In this document: one piece after another, positions 8,609 through 18,693 of the stretch
How positions within the stretch are numbered: the stretch's first letter is position 1
Layout of the letters: every line of letters begins with the position of its first letter
Assembly (NCBI RefSeq): GCF_900109365.1
Contig: NZ_FNZR01000002.1
Span: 744,001-808,000 of the forward strand
Source: Parapedobacter koreensis
GTDB lineage: Bacteria; Bacteroidota; Bacteroidia; Sphingobacteriales; Sphingobacteriaceae
Reading direction: 5' to 3'
Length of the DNA: 64,000 bases
Translations under genes and position numbers: made by a program
The notes under the pieces: generated by a model
What the model saw: only the letters and a program-made list of their open reading frames with translations
Database searches by the model: none
Told to the model about the DNA's origin: nothing

Positions 8609-10117
8609 ATGTTATTATTAGGCATTGATATCGGCACCTCATCCATCAAAGTCTCGGTGGTAGATGCCCACACACAGACCAGCATCGCGTCTGCCCGCTA
8701 TCCGGACGACCATGAAAACCACATCCTCTCCGTCATTCCCGGGTGGGCGGAGCAATCGCCCGACATGTGGTGGGAACAAGTATCCCTGGCCATCAAAAAA
8801 CTCACAGCCAATGCCACTTTCGATACGAAAGACATCGCTGCCATTGGCATTGCCTACCAGATGCACGGTTTGGTGGTGGTAGACAAAGCCGGCCATGCGC
8901 TGCGCAATTCCATCATCTGGTGTGACAGCCGTGCGGTGGAAATCGGTGACGCGGCGTTCGCCAAAATAGGCCCCCAACATACCCTCGCACACTTGCTCAA
9001 CTCCCCCGGCAACTTTACGGCTTCAAAATGGGCCTGGGTGAAAGCGAACGAGCCGGACACATACGCTAAAGCCCACAAAATCATGTTGCCCGGCGACTAC
9101 ATTGCCCTGAAACTGACGGGCGAAGCTACCACCAGCATATCCGCGCTTTCCGAAGGTGTCTTTTGGGATTTCCAATCCAATGCCATTTCCACGGACATCC
9201 TCCAATACTTCGGGTTTGACGAGTCAATCTTCCCGGTCATCACCCCCCTATTCGGCGAGCATGGCACATTGCGGAAGGACGTGGCGGCGCAACTTGGCCT
9301 CAGCCCCGGCATCCCGGTATCGTACAAGGCTGGCGACCAGCCCAACAATGCATTATCCCTCAATGTACTACAGCCCGGGGAAGTAGCCGCCACGGCAGGC
9401 ACTTCGGGGGTTATTTACGCCGTAAGCGACCAGCTGGTTTATGACCATGCATCCCGGGTCAATACCTTTGCCCACGTCAACTATACACCGGAGGTGCCCC
9501 GGACAGGCGTATTGCTCTGCATAAACGGCACGGGAATCCTCAACCGCTGGGTGAAGGAGCACTTCGGGCATGGGCTCGACTACCAGCAGATGAATGCACT
9601 GGGCAAAGCGGTAAATCCCGGCAGCAATGGCCTGAAAATCCTGCCGTTCGGCAATGGAGCCGAGCGCATTCTCCACAATAAGATTCTCGGCGCACGGTTT
9701 ATCGATCTCGACTTCAATGCCCATGGGCGGTCGCAGGTCTTCCGTGCTTCACAAGAGGGCATCGCCTACGCTTTCCGCTACGGATTGGACATCATCCGCG
9801 AAAACGGCATGAATCCGGCAATCATCCGTGCAGGACGGGCCAATATGTTCCTCAGTGAGCTGTTTACCGAGATTTTTGTGGACATCACCCGCGTGCCAGT
9901 AGAACTGTATGAAAACGACGGTAGCGTGGGAGCTGCCCTGGGAGCAGGCATCGGCTCAGGCATCTTTGCATCGGCGGAAGAAGCGTTCAGCAAATTGAAA
10001 GCCATCAAGACTGTGGAACCACAGGTTTCGCTCCACTATGAAGAATTTTACCAAGAGTGGAAGCAGCTACTGGATGACCAATTAACAAAAGAACTAAAGT
10101 CCCCAAACCATCATTAA
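8609..10117 (+). CDS. xylB: Xylulokinase
   Basis: 502 residues, a normal length for FGGY-family xylulokinase. It catalyses ATP-dependent phosphorylation of D-xylulose to xylulose 5-phosphate. It begins with the ATPase-fold motif LLGIDIGTSSIK; AYQMHGLVVVD, IWCDSRAVE, LPGDYIALKLTGE, YKAGDQPNNALSLNVL and GGIG/AALGAG-type C-terminal motifs follow. An upstream ATG at 8492 would start before the promoter, so 8609 is chosen. It lies 37 bp before xylA and is divergent from the LacI-type gene. Confidence 0.95.
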   Translation: MLLLGIDIGTSSIKVSVVDAHTQTSIASARYPDDHENHILSVIPGWAEQSPDMWWEQVSLAIKKLTANATFDTKDIAAIGIAYQMHGLVVVDKAGHALRNSIIWCDSRAVEIGDAAFAKIGPQHTLAHLLNSPGNFTASKWAWVKANEPDTYAKAHKIMLPGDYIALKLTGEATTSISALSEGVFWDFQSNAISTDILQYFGFDESIFPVITPLFGEHGTLRKDVAAQLGLSPGIPVSYKAGDQPNNALSLNVLQPGEVAATAGTSGVIYAVSDQLVYDHASRVNTFAHVNYTPEVPRTGVLLCINGTGILNRWVKEHFGHGLDYQQMNALGKAVNPGSNGLKILPFGNGAERILHNKILGARFIDLDFNAHGRSQVFRASQEGIAYAFRYGLDIIRENGMNPAIIRAGRANMFLSELFTEIFVDITRVPVELYENDGSVGAALGAGIGSGIFASAEEAFSKLKAIKTVEPQVSLHYEEFYQEWKQLLDDQLTKELKSPNHH

Positions 10118-10154
10118 CGAACAAATAAATTAACAGCTTTTAATAAAAAACAAT

Positions 10155-11486
10155 ATGTCAAACGTACTTATCGGCGAAAAAGAATATTTCAAAGGCATCG
10201 GCAAAATCCAATACGAGGGCCTGGAATCAGACAATCCATTGGCCTACCGTTGGTATGATGCCAGCAAGGTCATTGCCGGCAAAACCATGGAAGAGCACCT
10301 GCGGTTTGCTGTGGCATACTGGCACTCGTTCAATGGCAATGGCGGCGACCCATTCGGTGGCCCTACGCTGTTTTTTCCCTGGGATGAAAGCAACGACGTT
10401 ATCCAACGTGCAAAGGACAAGATGGATGCCGCCTTTGAGTTTATCACCAAAATCGGCATGCCGTATTATTGTTTCCACGATGTGGACGTGGTGGACTATG
10501 GCAATGACGTGGCTGAAAACGAAAGCAGGCTGCAAACCTTGGTCGCCTATGCGAAAGAAAAACAAGCAGCTACCGGTGTAAAACTACTGTGGGGCACGGC
10601 CAACCTGTTTTCGCATAAACGCTACATGAACGGCGCAGCGACCAACCCGGATTTTGCGGTGCTGGCGCATGCCAGCGCACAAATTAAAGCGGCATTGGAT
10701 GCGACCATTGCCCTTGGTGGCGAAAATTACGTATTCTGGGGTGGTCGCGAAGGGTATATGACCTTGCTCAACACGCATATGAAACGCGAGCAGGAACACC
10801 TTGCACGCGTACTCCATCTTGCCAAGGACTATGCCCGCAGCCAAGGATTCAAGGGCACATTTTTCATTGAGCCCAAGCCTTGTGAGCCCACCAAGCACCA
10901 GTACGATTATGATGCGGCTACGGTGATCAGCTTCCTGCGGCAGTACGACTTGCTCGGCGATTTTAAGCTCAACCTGGAGGTAAACCACGCCACACTGGCC
11001 GGCCATACATTCCAGCACGAGTTGCAAGTGGCGGCTGATGCCGGGCTGCTCGGATCGATGGATGCCAACCGGGGTGATTATCAGAACGGATGGGATACCG
11101 ACCAGTTTCCAAACAACATCAACGAGCTTACGGAATGCATGCTTATCATCCTGGAAGCAGGTGGCTTTGCTGGCGGCGGCATCAATTTTGACGCCAAGAT
11201 ACGCCGCAATTCCACAGATAGGGCTGACTTGTTTTATGCCCATATCGGTGGTGCAGACACATTTGCCCGTGCGCTCATCGCGGCAGATAACATCCTCCAA
11301 AAATCCGATTACCTGAAATTACGGGCCGATCGCTACGCTTCCTATGATTCCGGAAAAGGCAAGGACTTCGAAGACGGCAAGCTGACCCTCACCAATCTCC
11401 GCGATATCGCGGCAGCATCCGGCGAGCCCGAAACCATCAGCGGCAAACAGGAGTTTTACGAGAACTTGGTCAACAGGTTTATTTAG
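10155..11486 (+). CDS. xylA: Xylose isomerase
   Basis: 443 residues, the length of class II xylose isomerases. It interconverts D-xylose and D-xylulose using two divalent metals. Signature stretches include [28 protein letters not shown] (catalytic His and Asp), [30 protein letters not shown] and [17 protein letters not shown], which carry the metal-binding Glu/Asp/His residues. It is the second gene of the xyl operon. No xylose transporter is in the window. Confidence 0.97.
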   Translation: MSNVLIGEKEYFKGIGKIQYEGLESDNPLAYRWYDASKVIAGKTMEEHLRFAVAYWHSFNGNGGDPFGGPTLFFPWDESNDVIQRAKDKMDAAFEFITKIGMPYYCFHDVDVVDYGNDVAENESRLQTLVAYAKEKQAATGVKLLWGTANLFSHKRYMNGAATNPDFAVLAHASAQIKAALDATIALGGENYVFWGGREGYMTLLNTHMKREQEHLARVLHLAKDYARSQGFKGTFFIEPKPCEPTKHQYDYDAATVISFLRQYDLLGDFKLNLEVNHATLAGHTFQHELQVAADAGLLGSMDANRGDYQNGWDTDQFPNNINELTECMLIILEAGGFAGGGINFDAKIRRNSTDRADLFYAHIGGADTFARALIAADNILQKSDYLKLRADRYASYDSGKGKDFEDGKLTLTNLRDIAAASGEPETISGKQEFYENLVNRFI

Positions 11487-11492
11487 TGGTCG

Positions 11493-11545
11493 GGGCAATG
11501 ATGGGTGGTCGGTGGCGTTTTGCCATCCATCACCCATCATCGCCC
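11493..11545. terminator. Long hairpin between convergent xylA and FAD oxidoreductase genes
   Basis: A 15-bp arm (11493-11507) pairs with 11531-11545 with a single mismatch, and the loop holds a smaller TGGC/GCCA stem. It starts 6 nt after the xylA stop and overlaps the stop of the opposite gene. This suits a bidirectional terminator, although no clear T-run follows. Confidence 0.5.
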
Positions 11546-12742
11546 AAACCCAAATATCCGTTCCCGTTCGTCCTTGATACCCATCAATTTGTTTTTAATC
11601 ACTTGAGCGGCAATCATGCTGAATGTGATTCCATTGCCGCCGTATCCCAGGGCAAAGAACATCCGTTTCTTGCCAGGCCACGGCCCAATAAATGGCAGCC
11701 CATCACGCGTGGAACTAAAGGTACCGCACCAAGCCATGTCTACAGTGAATGGGATTTCCGGATAAATCCGCCTGAACTGCCGTTCGAGCCGCTTTATTTT
11801 CCAGCGCAGCAACCGATCCCGCCGTTCCGCATTTTTAAACGCAACATCTTCCCCGCCAATCATCATGCGGTTGTCCGACGTCGTGCGCATGTAGAAATAA
11901 GGGTGGGCAGTTTCCCATATAAGGCTACGTTCGGGCCACAATTGGGATGCTTCGACAGGTTGGGAGACCAACGCATAGGTAGAATTCAGATCCATGACCT
12001 GCCTGGGCAAAAATCTCCCGGCTTCAAAGCCTGCCGCGATAACGACATACTTGCACCGGATAGCCTTCCCATCCCCGGTCAACAACGTATACCCGCCTTT
12101 TTTTTCCTCATAGGCTACAATGTCCGTATGGGAAAAAAGCGGCAAATCATGTTGCTTGATATGGTGCCTCAGCAATCCCGTAGCCGCTTGGTAACAATCC
12201 ATCTGTGCAGCTTCCCTATTTTTTAATGCCCCCGGACCTTCAATGCGATGGTTTGCCAATAACGCATCGGCATCCAAAAATTCCACGGGCAAGCCGTGTT
12301 TTATGCGCACCTCGTATTCCCGCTCCAACAATCCCAGTCCACGCCTGTTGCTTGCCAGGTAAACACTGGACACCCGTTTGAAGTCTGGATTGACCCTTAT
12401 GGCATGAAATACCTCCTCAATGTCCGTGATGGATTGCAAGCTGGCATGGTAAGCCTTCACCGCTGTCTTCTCCCCCACTTTATCCATCATTTCGCACAGT
12501 GGCACATCGATTTCGTACTGAAGCTGGGATGTGCTGGCAGCCGTACTCCCGGTGGCAATGGTACGCTTATCGAATACCGCACAGGGGATACCTGCCATAC
12601 ACAGTTCATGCGCTACCAGCGAACCGGTAATACCCGACCCGATAATGGCCACATCGATGACAAAATCATCCCTCAGCGGATGGAAATAATCAAACAGCTC
12701 GTTCTTGACAATCCAGTAAGCAAGCCCAGAATGCAGGTCCAT
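11537..12742 (-). CDS. FAD-dependent oxidoreductase, DAO family
   Basis: 401 residues. A Rossmann FAD-binding motif near the N-terminus (DVAIIGSGITGSLVAHEL) precedes ASTSQLQYEIDVPL. The C-terminus carries the flavin-contacting end typical of D-amino-acid-oxidase/glycine-oxidase-like enzymes (CGTFSSTRDGLPFIGPWP, FALGYGGNGITFS). The substrate amine is not predictable; the family includes gamma-glutamylputrescine and glycine oxidases. It is a single gene, convergent with xylA. Confidence 0.85.
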   Translation of the reverse strand: MDLHSGLAYWIVKNELFDYFHPLRDDFVIDVAIIGSGITGSLVAHELCMAGIPCAVFDKRTIATGSTAASTSQLQYEIDVPLCEMMDKVGEKTAVKAYHASLQSITDIEEVFHAIRVNPDFKRVSSVYLASNRRGLGLLEREYEVRIKHGLPVEFLDADALLANHRIEGPGALKNREAAQMDCYQAATGLLRHHIKQHDLPLFSHTDIVAYEEKKGGYTLLTGDGKAIRCKYVVIAAGFEAGRFLPRQVMDLNSTYALVSQPVEASQLWPERSLIWETAHPYFYMRTTSDNRMMIGGEDVAFKNAERRDRLLRWKIKRLERQFRRIYPEIPFTVDMAWCGTFSSTRDGLPFIGPWPGKKRMFFALGYGGNGITFSMIAAQVIKNKLMGIKDERERIFGFGR

Positions 12743-12849
12743 ATTGTATATTTCTCAATAAACAATGCAAGACATGGATTGTTTCGCCTGGCAAGGGTCG
12801 CAACGATATCGTATATTTACCCCACAAACTCATCAACAGGACATTGTGC

Positions 12850-13419
12850 ATGCCTTTCCAAGGAAATCTGTTTGAGCGCCTCTCAGCCGCAGCGGCAAAA
12901 GTCAAAACGCCAGCATTAGTGGCCCTGGCCGAGGATGCTACCCTCCCAATAGCATTATTGCATGACATATGCTATGACCAAAAGCATGGCACCGTCGCGT
13001 TCAGGGCCGCATGGGTACTGGAGCATATCGCGACCCATTATCCTGATCGGTTCATGCCCATTTTTGACGCATTCCTATCCCGGCTACCCGAACAACGAAA
13101 TGTAAGCTGCCAACGCCATTTTACCAAAATAGTCATGTGCATCACGCATCCAAAAGCGCCTAAGCCCTACCAAAATGCCTTTGCCACCATTGATCACGAG
13201 CAGTTGGTGGAAATCCTGTTCAGCTGGCTTATCGCGCCCCGCGCACCGGTAGCCGTACAGGTCAATTGCATAGCAGCCCTATTCAATATGTGTGATGAAA
13301 TTAAATGGTTAGCAGCTGAGCTGAAACAACAGACTGCATTTCTCCTGAAAGATGGCTCGGCGGCAATGCAAAGCCGCGGCAAAAAAATAATGGCCAAGTT
13401 GGCTCGATCAAAGTTTTAG
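12850..13419 (+). CDS. HEAT-like helical hypothetical protein
   Basis: About 189 residues from the ATG at 12850. It is nearly all helical with HEAT-like phrases (FRAAWVLEHIATHYPDRF, PVAVQVNCIAALFNMC). Similar small proteins in Bacteroidota are often labelled 'adenylosuccinate lyase' by annotation transfer, but no lyase motif (SSxMPxKxNxxxxE type) is present. The 3' end overlaps the opposing gene by 12 bp. Function unknown. Confidence 0.75.
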   Translation: MPFQGNLFERLSAAAAKVKTPALVALAEDATLPIALLHDICYDQKHGTVAFRAAWVLEHIATHYPDRFMPIFDAFLSRLPEQRNVSCQRHFTKIVMCITHPKAPKPYQNAFATIDHEQLVEILFSWLIAPRAPVAVQVNCIAALFNMCDEIKWLAAELKQQTAFLLKDGSAAMQSRGKKIMAKLARSKF

Positions 13420-14100
13420 CTTGATGCCCACGGAAAACATCCCGTAGCTGTCCCGTTGTTCGCCGAAACCATCCATTCCTTTATCGGCAGCGAAGTTCAG
13501 TTGGCCATTGACATTGATGTACCACATAAATGAATCCATCAAGTAAGGCGCCATCCTGTTTAACGGCAGATCAACACCGATATCGGTGTGGTAGATGTAC
13601 CCAAAAAACGAGCCGTTGGTATAGGTTCGCACGGCCTCGCTCCTCGTAAAGTTGAACATCCCACCGAACCCAGCGCCTAAATAAACCGTATTGATTGCCT
13701 TTTGCAGGTACGTTTTCCGGTACATTATCCGCCGGTCATGATCATCCTGCATATACATGAGTGGATGAAAACGGACGTTCAATAGCCCCGTAAAAAACAA
13801 CAACGTAACCGGATAAGAGTCGATATTATCATACTGATCGCCGCTTCGCAGTGCGCCTTCCTGGGCTTCGAGGCTAATGCTGATCCCATGGCGCAAGAAA
13901 TAATCTCCCCTTAAGAAGATTCCAGCTCCCAAGGCTTTTCCCTGGAGATCACCGGATATCATGGCAGGACCGCCACCGAAAGATAGCGCATATCTGAAAT
14001 AAGGCACCGGTGACTCATCCCCGAACTGAGCCTTGGCGGGTGCTATACAGACAAGAAAACAACAGGTAAAGAAAAAAAGTGTAATTCCAGGTAGTTTCAT
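13408..14100 (-). CDS. Secreted, probably outer-membrane beta-barrel protein
   Basis: 230 residues. A clear signal peptide (MKLPGITLFFFTCCFLVC...APAKAQ) is followed by alternating hydrophobic strands and glycine-aromatic turns (YALSFGGGPAMISGD, NTVYLGAGFGGMFNF), ending in a barrel-like last strand (MFSVGIKLKL). This fits a small 8-stranded Bacteroidota outer-membrane protein. There is no specific family assignment and the neighbours give no clue to its role. Confidence 0.75.
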   Translation of the reverse strand: MKLPGITLFFFTCCFLVCIAPAKAQFGDESPVPYFRYALSFGGGPAMISGDLQGKALGAGIFLRGDYFLRHGISISLEAQEGALRSGDQYDNIDSYPVTLLFFTGLLNVRFHPLMYMQDDHDRRIMYRKTYLQKAINTVYLGAGFGGMFNFTRSEAVRTYTNGSFFGYIYHTDIGVDLPLNRMAPYLMDSFMWYINVNGQLNFAADKGMDGFGEQRDSYGMFSVGIKLKL

Positions 14101-14173
14101 AGCGTAGTAAAGGAATTTTTTGGGTTTATGTGACTAAAAGTGTGCCTCTTTTCATACGTTTGTGTTTTTTTAT

Positions 14174-15214
14174 TCAAAAAAGTGTATTTCCTTTCGTATA
14201 ATTCACCCTTCCCAGGTGTTTATACGCAATTTCTGTACATTCCCGACCTCGGGATGTGCGCATTAAATATCCTTCTTGGATCAGAAAAGGCTCATAAACC
14301 TCCTCGATGGTTCCTTCATCTTCTCCCACCGCCGTGGCAATGGTTTTGAGGCCTACCGGTCCGCCTTTGAATTTATCGATGATGGTCATCAGGATACGGT
14401 TGTCCATCTCATCCAAGCCATGCTCATCCACATTGAGTGCATTGAGCGCATATTTCGCAATGGGTGTATCGATTTCCCCATTGCCTTTTACCTGTGCAAA
14501 ATCACGCGTGCGCCGGAGTAACGCATTCGCTATCCGAGGCGTTCCACGGCTCCTGCGGGCGATTTCGTATGCCCCTTCATCGGTAATCGGCGTACGGAGG
14601 ATACTGGCCGACCGGAGTACGATGGTCGTCAGCAATTTGGCATCATAGTACTCCAACCGGGCGTTGATGCCAAACCTTGCCCGCAGCGGTGCCGTAAGCA
14701 GTCCCGAACGCGTGGTAGCACCCACTAACGTAAATGGATTGAGTGTAATCTGCACGGAGCGTGCATTGGGGCCGGTTTCGAGCATGATATCTATCCGGAA
14801 ATCCTCCATGGCCGAATAGAGGTACTCCTCTACCAGCGGGCTTAAGCGATGTATTTCATCAATGAAGAGGATATCGCCCTCTTCCAGGTTGGTCAATAGG
14901 CCCGCCAAATCGCCCGGCTTATCCAATACCGGGCCTGAAGTGATTTTAATGCCCGCCCCCATCTCATTGGCGATGATGTGCGACAGTGTAGTCTTTCCTA
15001 ATCCCGGAGGTCCATGAAGCAATACATGATCAAGTGCTTCCCGACGTAGCTTGGCGGCTTGTACGAATACCTTCAGGTTTTCCAATATCTTTTTCTGGCC
15101 CGTAAAATCTTCAAAGGCCTGTGGGCGCAACACTTTTTCAAGCTCGCGCTCAACATTCGATAACCTTTCCGCATTCGGATCCAAATGTTCGTTCATTTTC
15201 TTTGCTTTAGCCAC
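14174..15214 (-). CDS. ruvB: Holliday junction branch-migration helicase RuvB
   Basis: 346 residues, normal RuvB length. It shows Walker [10 protein letters not shown] (from residue 68), Walker [10 protein letters not shown], the [18 protein letters not shown] sensor/arginine-finger stretch and a C-terminal winged helix ([25 protein letters not shown]). RuvB drives branch migration with RuvA during recombinational repair. The gene starts 27 bp after the GT2 gene stop on the same strand, so the two are likely co-transcribed. ruvA and ruvC are not adjacent. Confidence 0.98.
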   Translation of the reverse strand: MAKAKKMNEHLDPNAERLSNVERELEKVLRPQAFEDFTGQKKILENLKVFVQAAKLRREALDHVLLHGPPGLGKTTLSHIIANEMGAGIKITSGPVLDKPGDLAGLLTNLEEGDILFIDEIHRLSPLVEEYLYSAMEDFRIDIMLETGPNARSVQITLNPFTLVGATTRSGLLTAPLRARFGINARLEYYDAKLLTTIVLRSASILRTPITDEGAYEIARRSRGTPRIANALLRRTRDFAQVKGNGEIDTPIAKYALNALNVDEHGLDEMDNRILMTIIDKFKGGPVGLKTIATAVGEDEGTIEEVYEPFLIQEGYLMRTSRGRECTEIAYKHLGRVNYTKGNTLF

Positions 15215-15241
15215 ACGGGCCGTCAGAAATCAATCTTCAAC

Positions 15242-15997
15242 CTAAGCCTTATTGCTTCCGACTTCAGACTTCCGGCTATACCCCCTAAACCAACTGCTCA
15301 CCTTCATCTGGATGACACCAAAAAAAGCTTCACGGAAGATCCGTGTACTCATTTTGGAAACCCCTTCGGTACGGTCGGTAAAAATAATCGGTACTTCTAC
15401 CACATTAAAGCCATACTTGATGGCTGTGAATTTCATTTCAATCTGGAAGGCATAACCTACGAACTTAATCCGATCGAGTGGGATGGTCTCAAGCACTTCC
15501 CGCCGGTAGCATACAAACCCAGCCGTCGCATCGCGTATGGATATTCCGGTTATCAGCCGTACATAACCCGAAGCAAAATAAGACATCAGCACCCTGCTCA
15601 TCGGCCAATTCACCACATTGACCCCTTTGATATACCGCGATCCGATAGCCATGTCGGCACCGGATACACACGCTTCACGAAGCCGGGGCAGATCCTCGGG
15701 ATTGTGCGAAAAGTCGGCATCCATCTCAAAAATATACGTATACGCCCTGACAATACACCACCGGAAACCATGGATATAAGCGGTGCCTAATCCCGCCTTG
15801 CCTGCCCGCTCCTCTAAAAACAGCCGCCCGGGAAATTCCGCCTGCAGGCGTTTCACAATCGCCCCTGTTCCATCCGGCGAACCATCATCCACTACTAAGA
15901 TATGAAAATCTCCGGCAAGCGAAAACACGTTGCGGACGAGCTTTTCGATATTCTCTTTTTCGTTGTATGTAGGAACAATGACTACGCTATCTGACAC
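15242..15997 (-). CDS. Polyprenol monophosphomannose synthase-like GT2 glycosyltransferase
   Basis: 251 residues, the size of DPM1-type enzymes. It has an N-terminal nucleotide-binding stretch (VVIVPTYNEKENIEKLV), a catalytic DxD region (FEMDADFSHNPEDLP) and RDATAGFVCYRREVLE. The C-terminal RTEGVSKMS is typical of dolichol/polyprenol-phosphate mannose synthases, which transfer mannose from GDP-mannose to a lipid phosphate at the cytoplasmic membrane. There is no C-terminal membrane domain. It sits upstream of ruvB on the same strand. Confidence 0.92.
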   Translation of the reverse strand: MSDSVVIVPTYNEKENIEKLVRNVFSLAGDFHILVVDDGSPDGTGAIVKRLQAEFPGRLFLEERAGKAGLGTAYIHGFRWCIVRAYTYIFEMDADFSHNPEDLPRLREACVSGADMAIGSRYIKGVNVVNWPMSRVLMSYFASGYVRLITGISIRDATAGFVCYRREVLETIPLDRIKFVGYAFQIEMKFTAIKYGFNVVEVPIIFTDRTEGVSKMSTRIFREAFFGVIQMKVSSWFRGYSRKSEVGSNKA

Positions 15998-16062
15998 TAT
16001 CGACTATAATTTGGCGATAAAGGTAACGATTATCAGCAAAAGGTTGAATACAAAAATGCCGT

Positions 16063-17655
16063 TTAACGGATACCGTGCATCATCCGTTTCAGCAACGGTG
16101 AAAAGAGCACCAGTATCAGTCCCGCCAACCCCGGAATCACAGCAAAAATCAAGAAAAACGTCGACAGTGAATACGCTTCGCTGATGCGGTCGATCAAGCT
16201 TCCCGACATACCGGCCAGCCAATTGGCCACAGCCGTACAGCCAAACCAAAGGCCGAAAATAAAGCCAGCCAAGCTTTTAGGCGACAGCTTGCTCATGTAA
16301 GACAGCCCCACCGGCGAGATGCACAACTCGCCCGATGTATGGAAAAAGTATGCCAGCACCAACCACACCATACTCACCTGAGCTGTGGCTGCACCTTGGG
16401 GAATATGCCGGCTGCCATACGCAAGTGCCGCAAAACCGATACCTAAAAGGACTAATCCAATGGAAAATTTCACCGGTCCACTCGGATTAAACACCTTTTC
16501 CCATATCCTACTGAAAGGAGTGGCAAGCGTAATAATAAAAAATGAATTGAGGATTTGGAACCAGGATGCCGCCACCTCTGTTTCCACCGCATAGAATTCA
16601 CGCTGTACTTTCCAGATACCCAGGCACCAGATCACGGCAAAGCTCAATGCCGTAAATACTATCGATATGGGATACTCCGAAAACACCTTTTTCGCCAAGG
16701 AAAAAAGCACCAGTGTCACAATAAGCAGGGGGAAAATCGTCAGGATAGCATCGATCCACTTGAACGTCAATGCAGCGTTGCCTTCCAGGACACGCTGGGT
16801 ATAGTCCCTTGCAAAAATACTCATGGAACCGCCAGCCTGCTCAAATGCCATCCAAAAGAAAATGCTCGACAAGCAAAGGACGATGATGACAATCAGCCGA
16901 TCGCGGACCACATGCTTCGGTGCCTTATCCGCCGCTGGCTCAACAACAGTCCCGGCTGTCTCTTCGATATCAGGCGTGTCCTTTTGCCGATTGCCCAACA
17001 AGCCAAAAATCCGCTGCGCGTAATAAAACTGCAACATGCCGAAAAACATAAAGATACCCGCCAAACCAAATCCATAATGCCAGCCGATCTTCTCGCCGAT
17101 GTATCCGCAGAGCAACATGCCGAGGAATGCCCCGGCATTGATGCCCATGTAAAAAATCGTATAAGCTGAATCTTTCTTTGCACTGTTATCCGGGTAGAGC
17201 TGCCCCACAATGGAGGAAATATTCGGCTTGAACAAGCCATTGCCCAAAATGATCAGCAACAAGCCTAAATAGAAAAAGTTGGAACCAACGCCTTCCAATG
17301 CCATGGAAGCATGGCCAAGCGTCATGAAAACCGCTCCGATGATGACCGCCTTTCGGTATCCCGTCAGTCTATCAGCAATAAACCCGCCAATCAATGGCGT
17401 CAAATAGACCAATCCCGTATACCACGCATAAAGCTCCATGGCACCCTCCCTTGACCATGCCCAACCCCCTTCGGCAAGTTCGGAGATTAAAAAAAGGGTC
17501 AGCAGCGCACGCATGCCGTAGTAGCTGAATCGTTCCCACATCTCGGTGAAAAACAATACAAACAGGCCTACCGGATGCCCGAACACCATCTTCGTATTCA
17601 CACCATTCTTAATGAGGTGATTGTTCAATTGTTCATCTTGCTGTAATTGTTGCAT
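16063..17655 (-). CDS. POT/PTR2 family proton-coupled di-/tripeptide transporter
   Basis: 530 residues with about 12-14 membrane helices. PTR2 signatures are visible: WERFSYYGMRALLTLFL near the N-terminus, GGFIADRLTGYRKAVIIGA, then GNGLFKPNISSIVGQLY, and FHTSGELCISPVGLSYMSKL in the second half. The family imports small peptides with protons. It ends 65 bp before the GT2 gene and is read in the same direction. Confidence 0.95.
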   Translation of the reverse strand: MQQLQQDEQLNNHLIKNGVNTKMVFGHPVGLFVLFFTEMWERFSYYGMRALLTLFLISELAEGGWAWSREGAMELYAWYTGLVYLTPLIGGFIADRLTGYRKAVIIGAVFMTLGHASMALEGVGSNFFYLGLLLIILGNGLFKPNISSIVGQLYPDNSAKKDSAYTIFYMGINAGAFLGMLLCGYIGEKIGWHYGFGLAGIFMFFGMLQFYYAQRIFGLLGNRQKDTPDIEETAGTVVEPAADKAPKHVVRDRLIVIIVLCLSSIFFWMAFEQAGGSMSIFARDYTQRVLEGNAALTFKWIDAILTIFPLLIVTLVLFSLAKKVFSEYPISIVFTALSFAVIWCLGIWKVQREFYAVETEVAASWFQILNSFFIITLATPFSRIWEKVFNPSGPVKFSIGLVLLGIGFAALAYGSRHIPQGAATAQVSMVWLVLAYFFHTSGELCISPVGLSYMSKLSPKSLAGFIFGLWFGCTAVANWLAGMSGSLIDRISEAYSLSTFFLIFAVIPGLAGLILVLFSPLLKRMMHGIR

Positions 17656-17766
17656 AATGCGATATTAGGTATTACCAAACGCCTTATTTTATCGGCATGG
17701 ACTGCAAATAAAACAAAGTTTTTGCGATTTATATGGAATTTAAAGAAAAAATATTGGAAATGCCTA

Positions 17767-18675
17767 TCAAGGTTGCTGTCCGGAAAAGCCACTTTTGGGA
17801 TGATTTTTGAGGTTTTTGGGGTCGTTATACCCATCGTCGGAAGGGCTCGGCGGATTCATCAACGGGACATCCGAAATGAGTCTGAGCCTTCCACCACCTA
17901 ACTGCCATGCATCGTAGGACATATCAGGCCCATAGTGCTCATACTGTCCCTCATAGGGTGTGTCTGCGGGTGCCAGGTGATCCAAAATAATGTGGTTCGC
18001 AGCGCTGTCGTAATCCATATACATGCTGGCCTGCCTGCTATAGCGGTAAATCATCCGTGTGTTTTGCTGGGTATCCGCACCATTAAAAACCGCCTTACCC
18101 AACCGTGCACCGCTGCCCGTCAGCTGGAGCACGTCGATGACTTTCTGTGTCATGCCGGGGTTATACCCTTTCCACCCCAGCAAAATATAGTCGCCATCAA
18201 GCGGAATCATCCGGTAGTATTGCGCCCCATACCAATTGTCCGTCGCGGTGACGGCCCGCTCGGGATCTTGGATTTCATACGTTTTATCCAGCAAGGGGTA
18301 TAACTTAAGGCTGCCATCCGGCGTATTCAACTGGATAGTGCCATAATATAAATAAGACCCGTCGTTGAGCTGGATATGCCAGGAGAATATCCTGAATTTG
18401 CCATCCGGCGCTGCAAGTATAGACACCATGTTGAGGGAATCAAACGGAAAGGAATACGAATGCGGAACCTTCAACGCGGCGACCAACGTTTTGACAAAGG
18501 TAAAATTAGCGTCCAGCCGATCGGGTTCGCTGGGTTCATTGTACATGATGTACCCCAATTTTACCAAGCTATCTTGCAATGCCGTGATTTCACTGCGGTT
18601 ATCGGATTGGCACCACGCTCGAACGCCAAAAAAAAACAACCCGACCATTAAAAAGAAAAATCGTTTCATCAGCAC
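17767..18675 (-). CDS. Secreted hypothetical protein
   Basis: 302 residues with a signal peptide (MLMKRFFFLMVGLFFFGVRAWCQS). The mature part is beta-rich and describes no known catalytic motif; phrases such as FRIFSWHIQLNDGSYLYYGTIQ and GDYILLGWKGYNPGMTQKVIDVL recur in Bacteroidota hypothetical proteins. It starts 18 bp after the thiolase stop and is probably co-transcribed with it, but a functional link is not evident. Confidence 0.75.
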   Translation of the reverse strand: MLMKRFFFLMVGLFFFGVRAWCQSDNRSEITALQDSLVKLGYIMYNEPSEPDRLDANFTFVKTLVAALKVPHSYSFPFDSLNMVSILAAPDGKFRIFSWHIQLNDGSYLYYGTIQLNTPDGSLKLYPLLDKTYEIQDPERAVTATDNWYGAQYYRMIPLDGDYILLGWKGYNPGMTQKVIDVLQLTGSGARLGKAVFNGADTQQNTRMIYRYSRQASMYMDYDSAANHIILDHLAPADTPYEGQYEHYGPDMSYDAWQLGGGRLRLISDVPLMNPPSPSDDGYNDPKNLKNHPKSGFSGQQP

Positions 18676-18693
18676 GTCACCTTTTCGTAAACC

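Noticed and set aside
10584-11300. 238-codon minus-strand open frame inside xylA
   Set aside because: It is the mirror of a strongly conserved gene on the other strand and shows no family motif.
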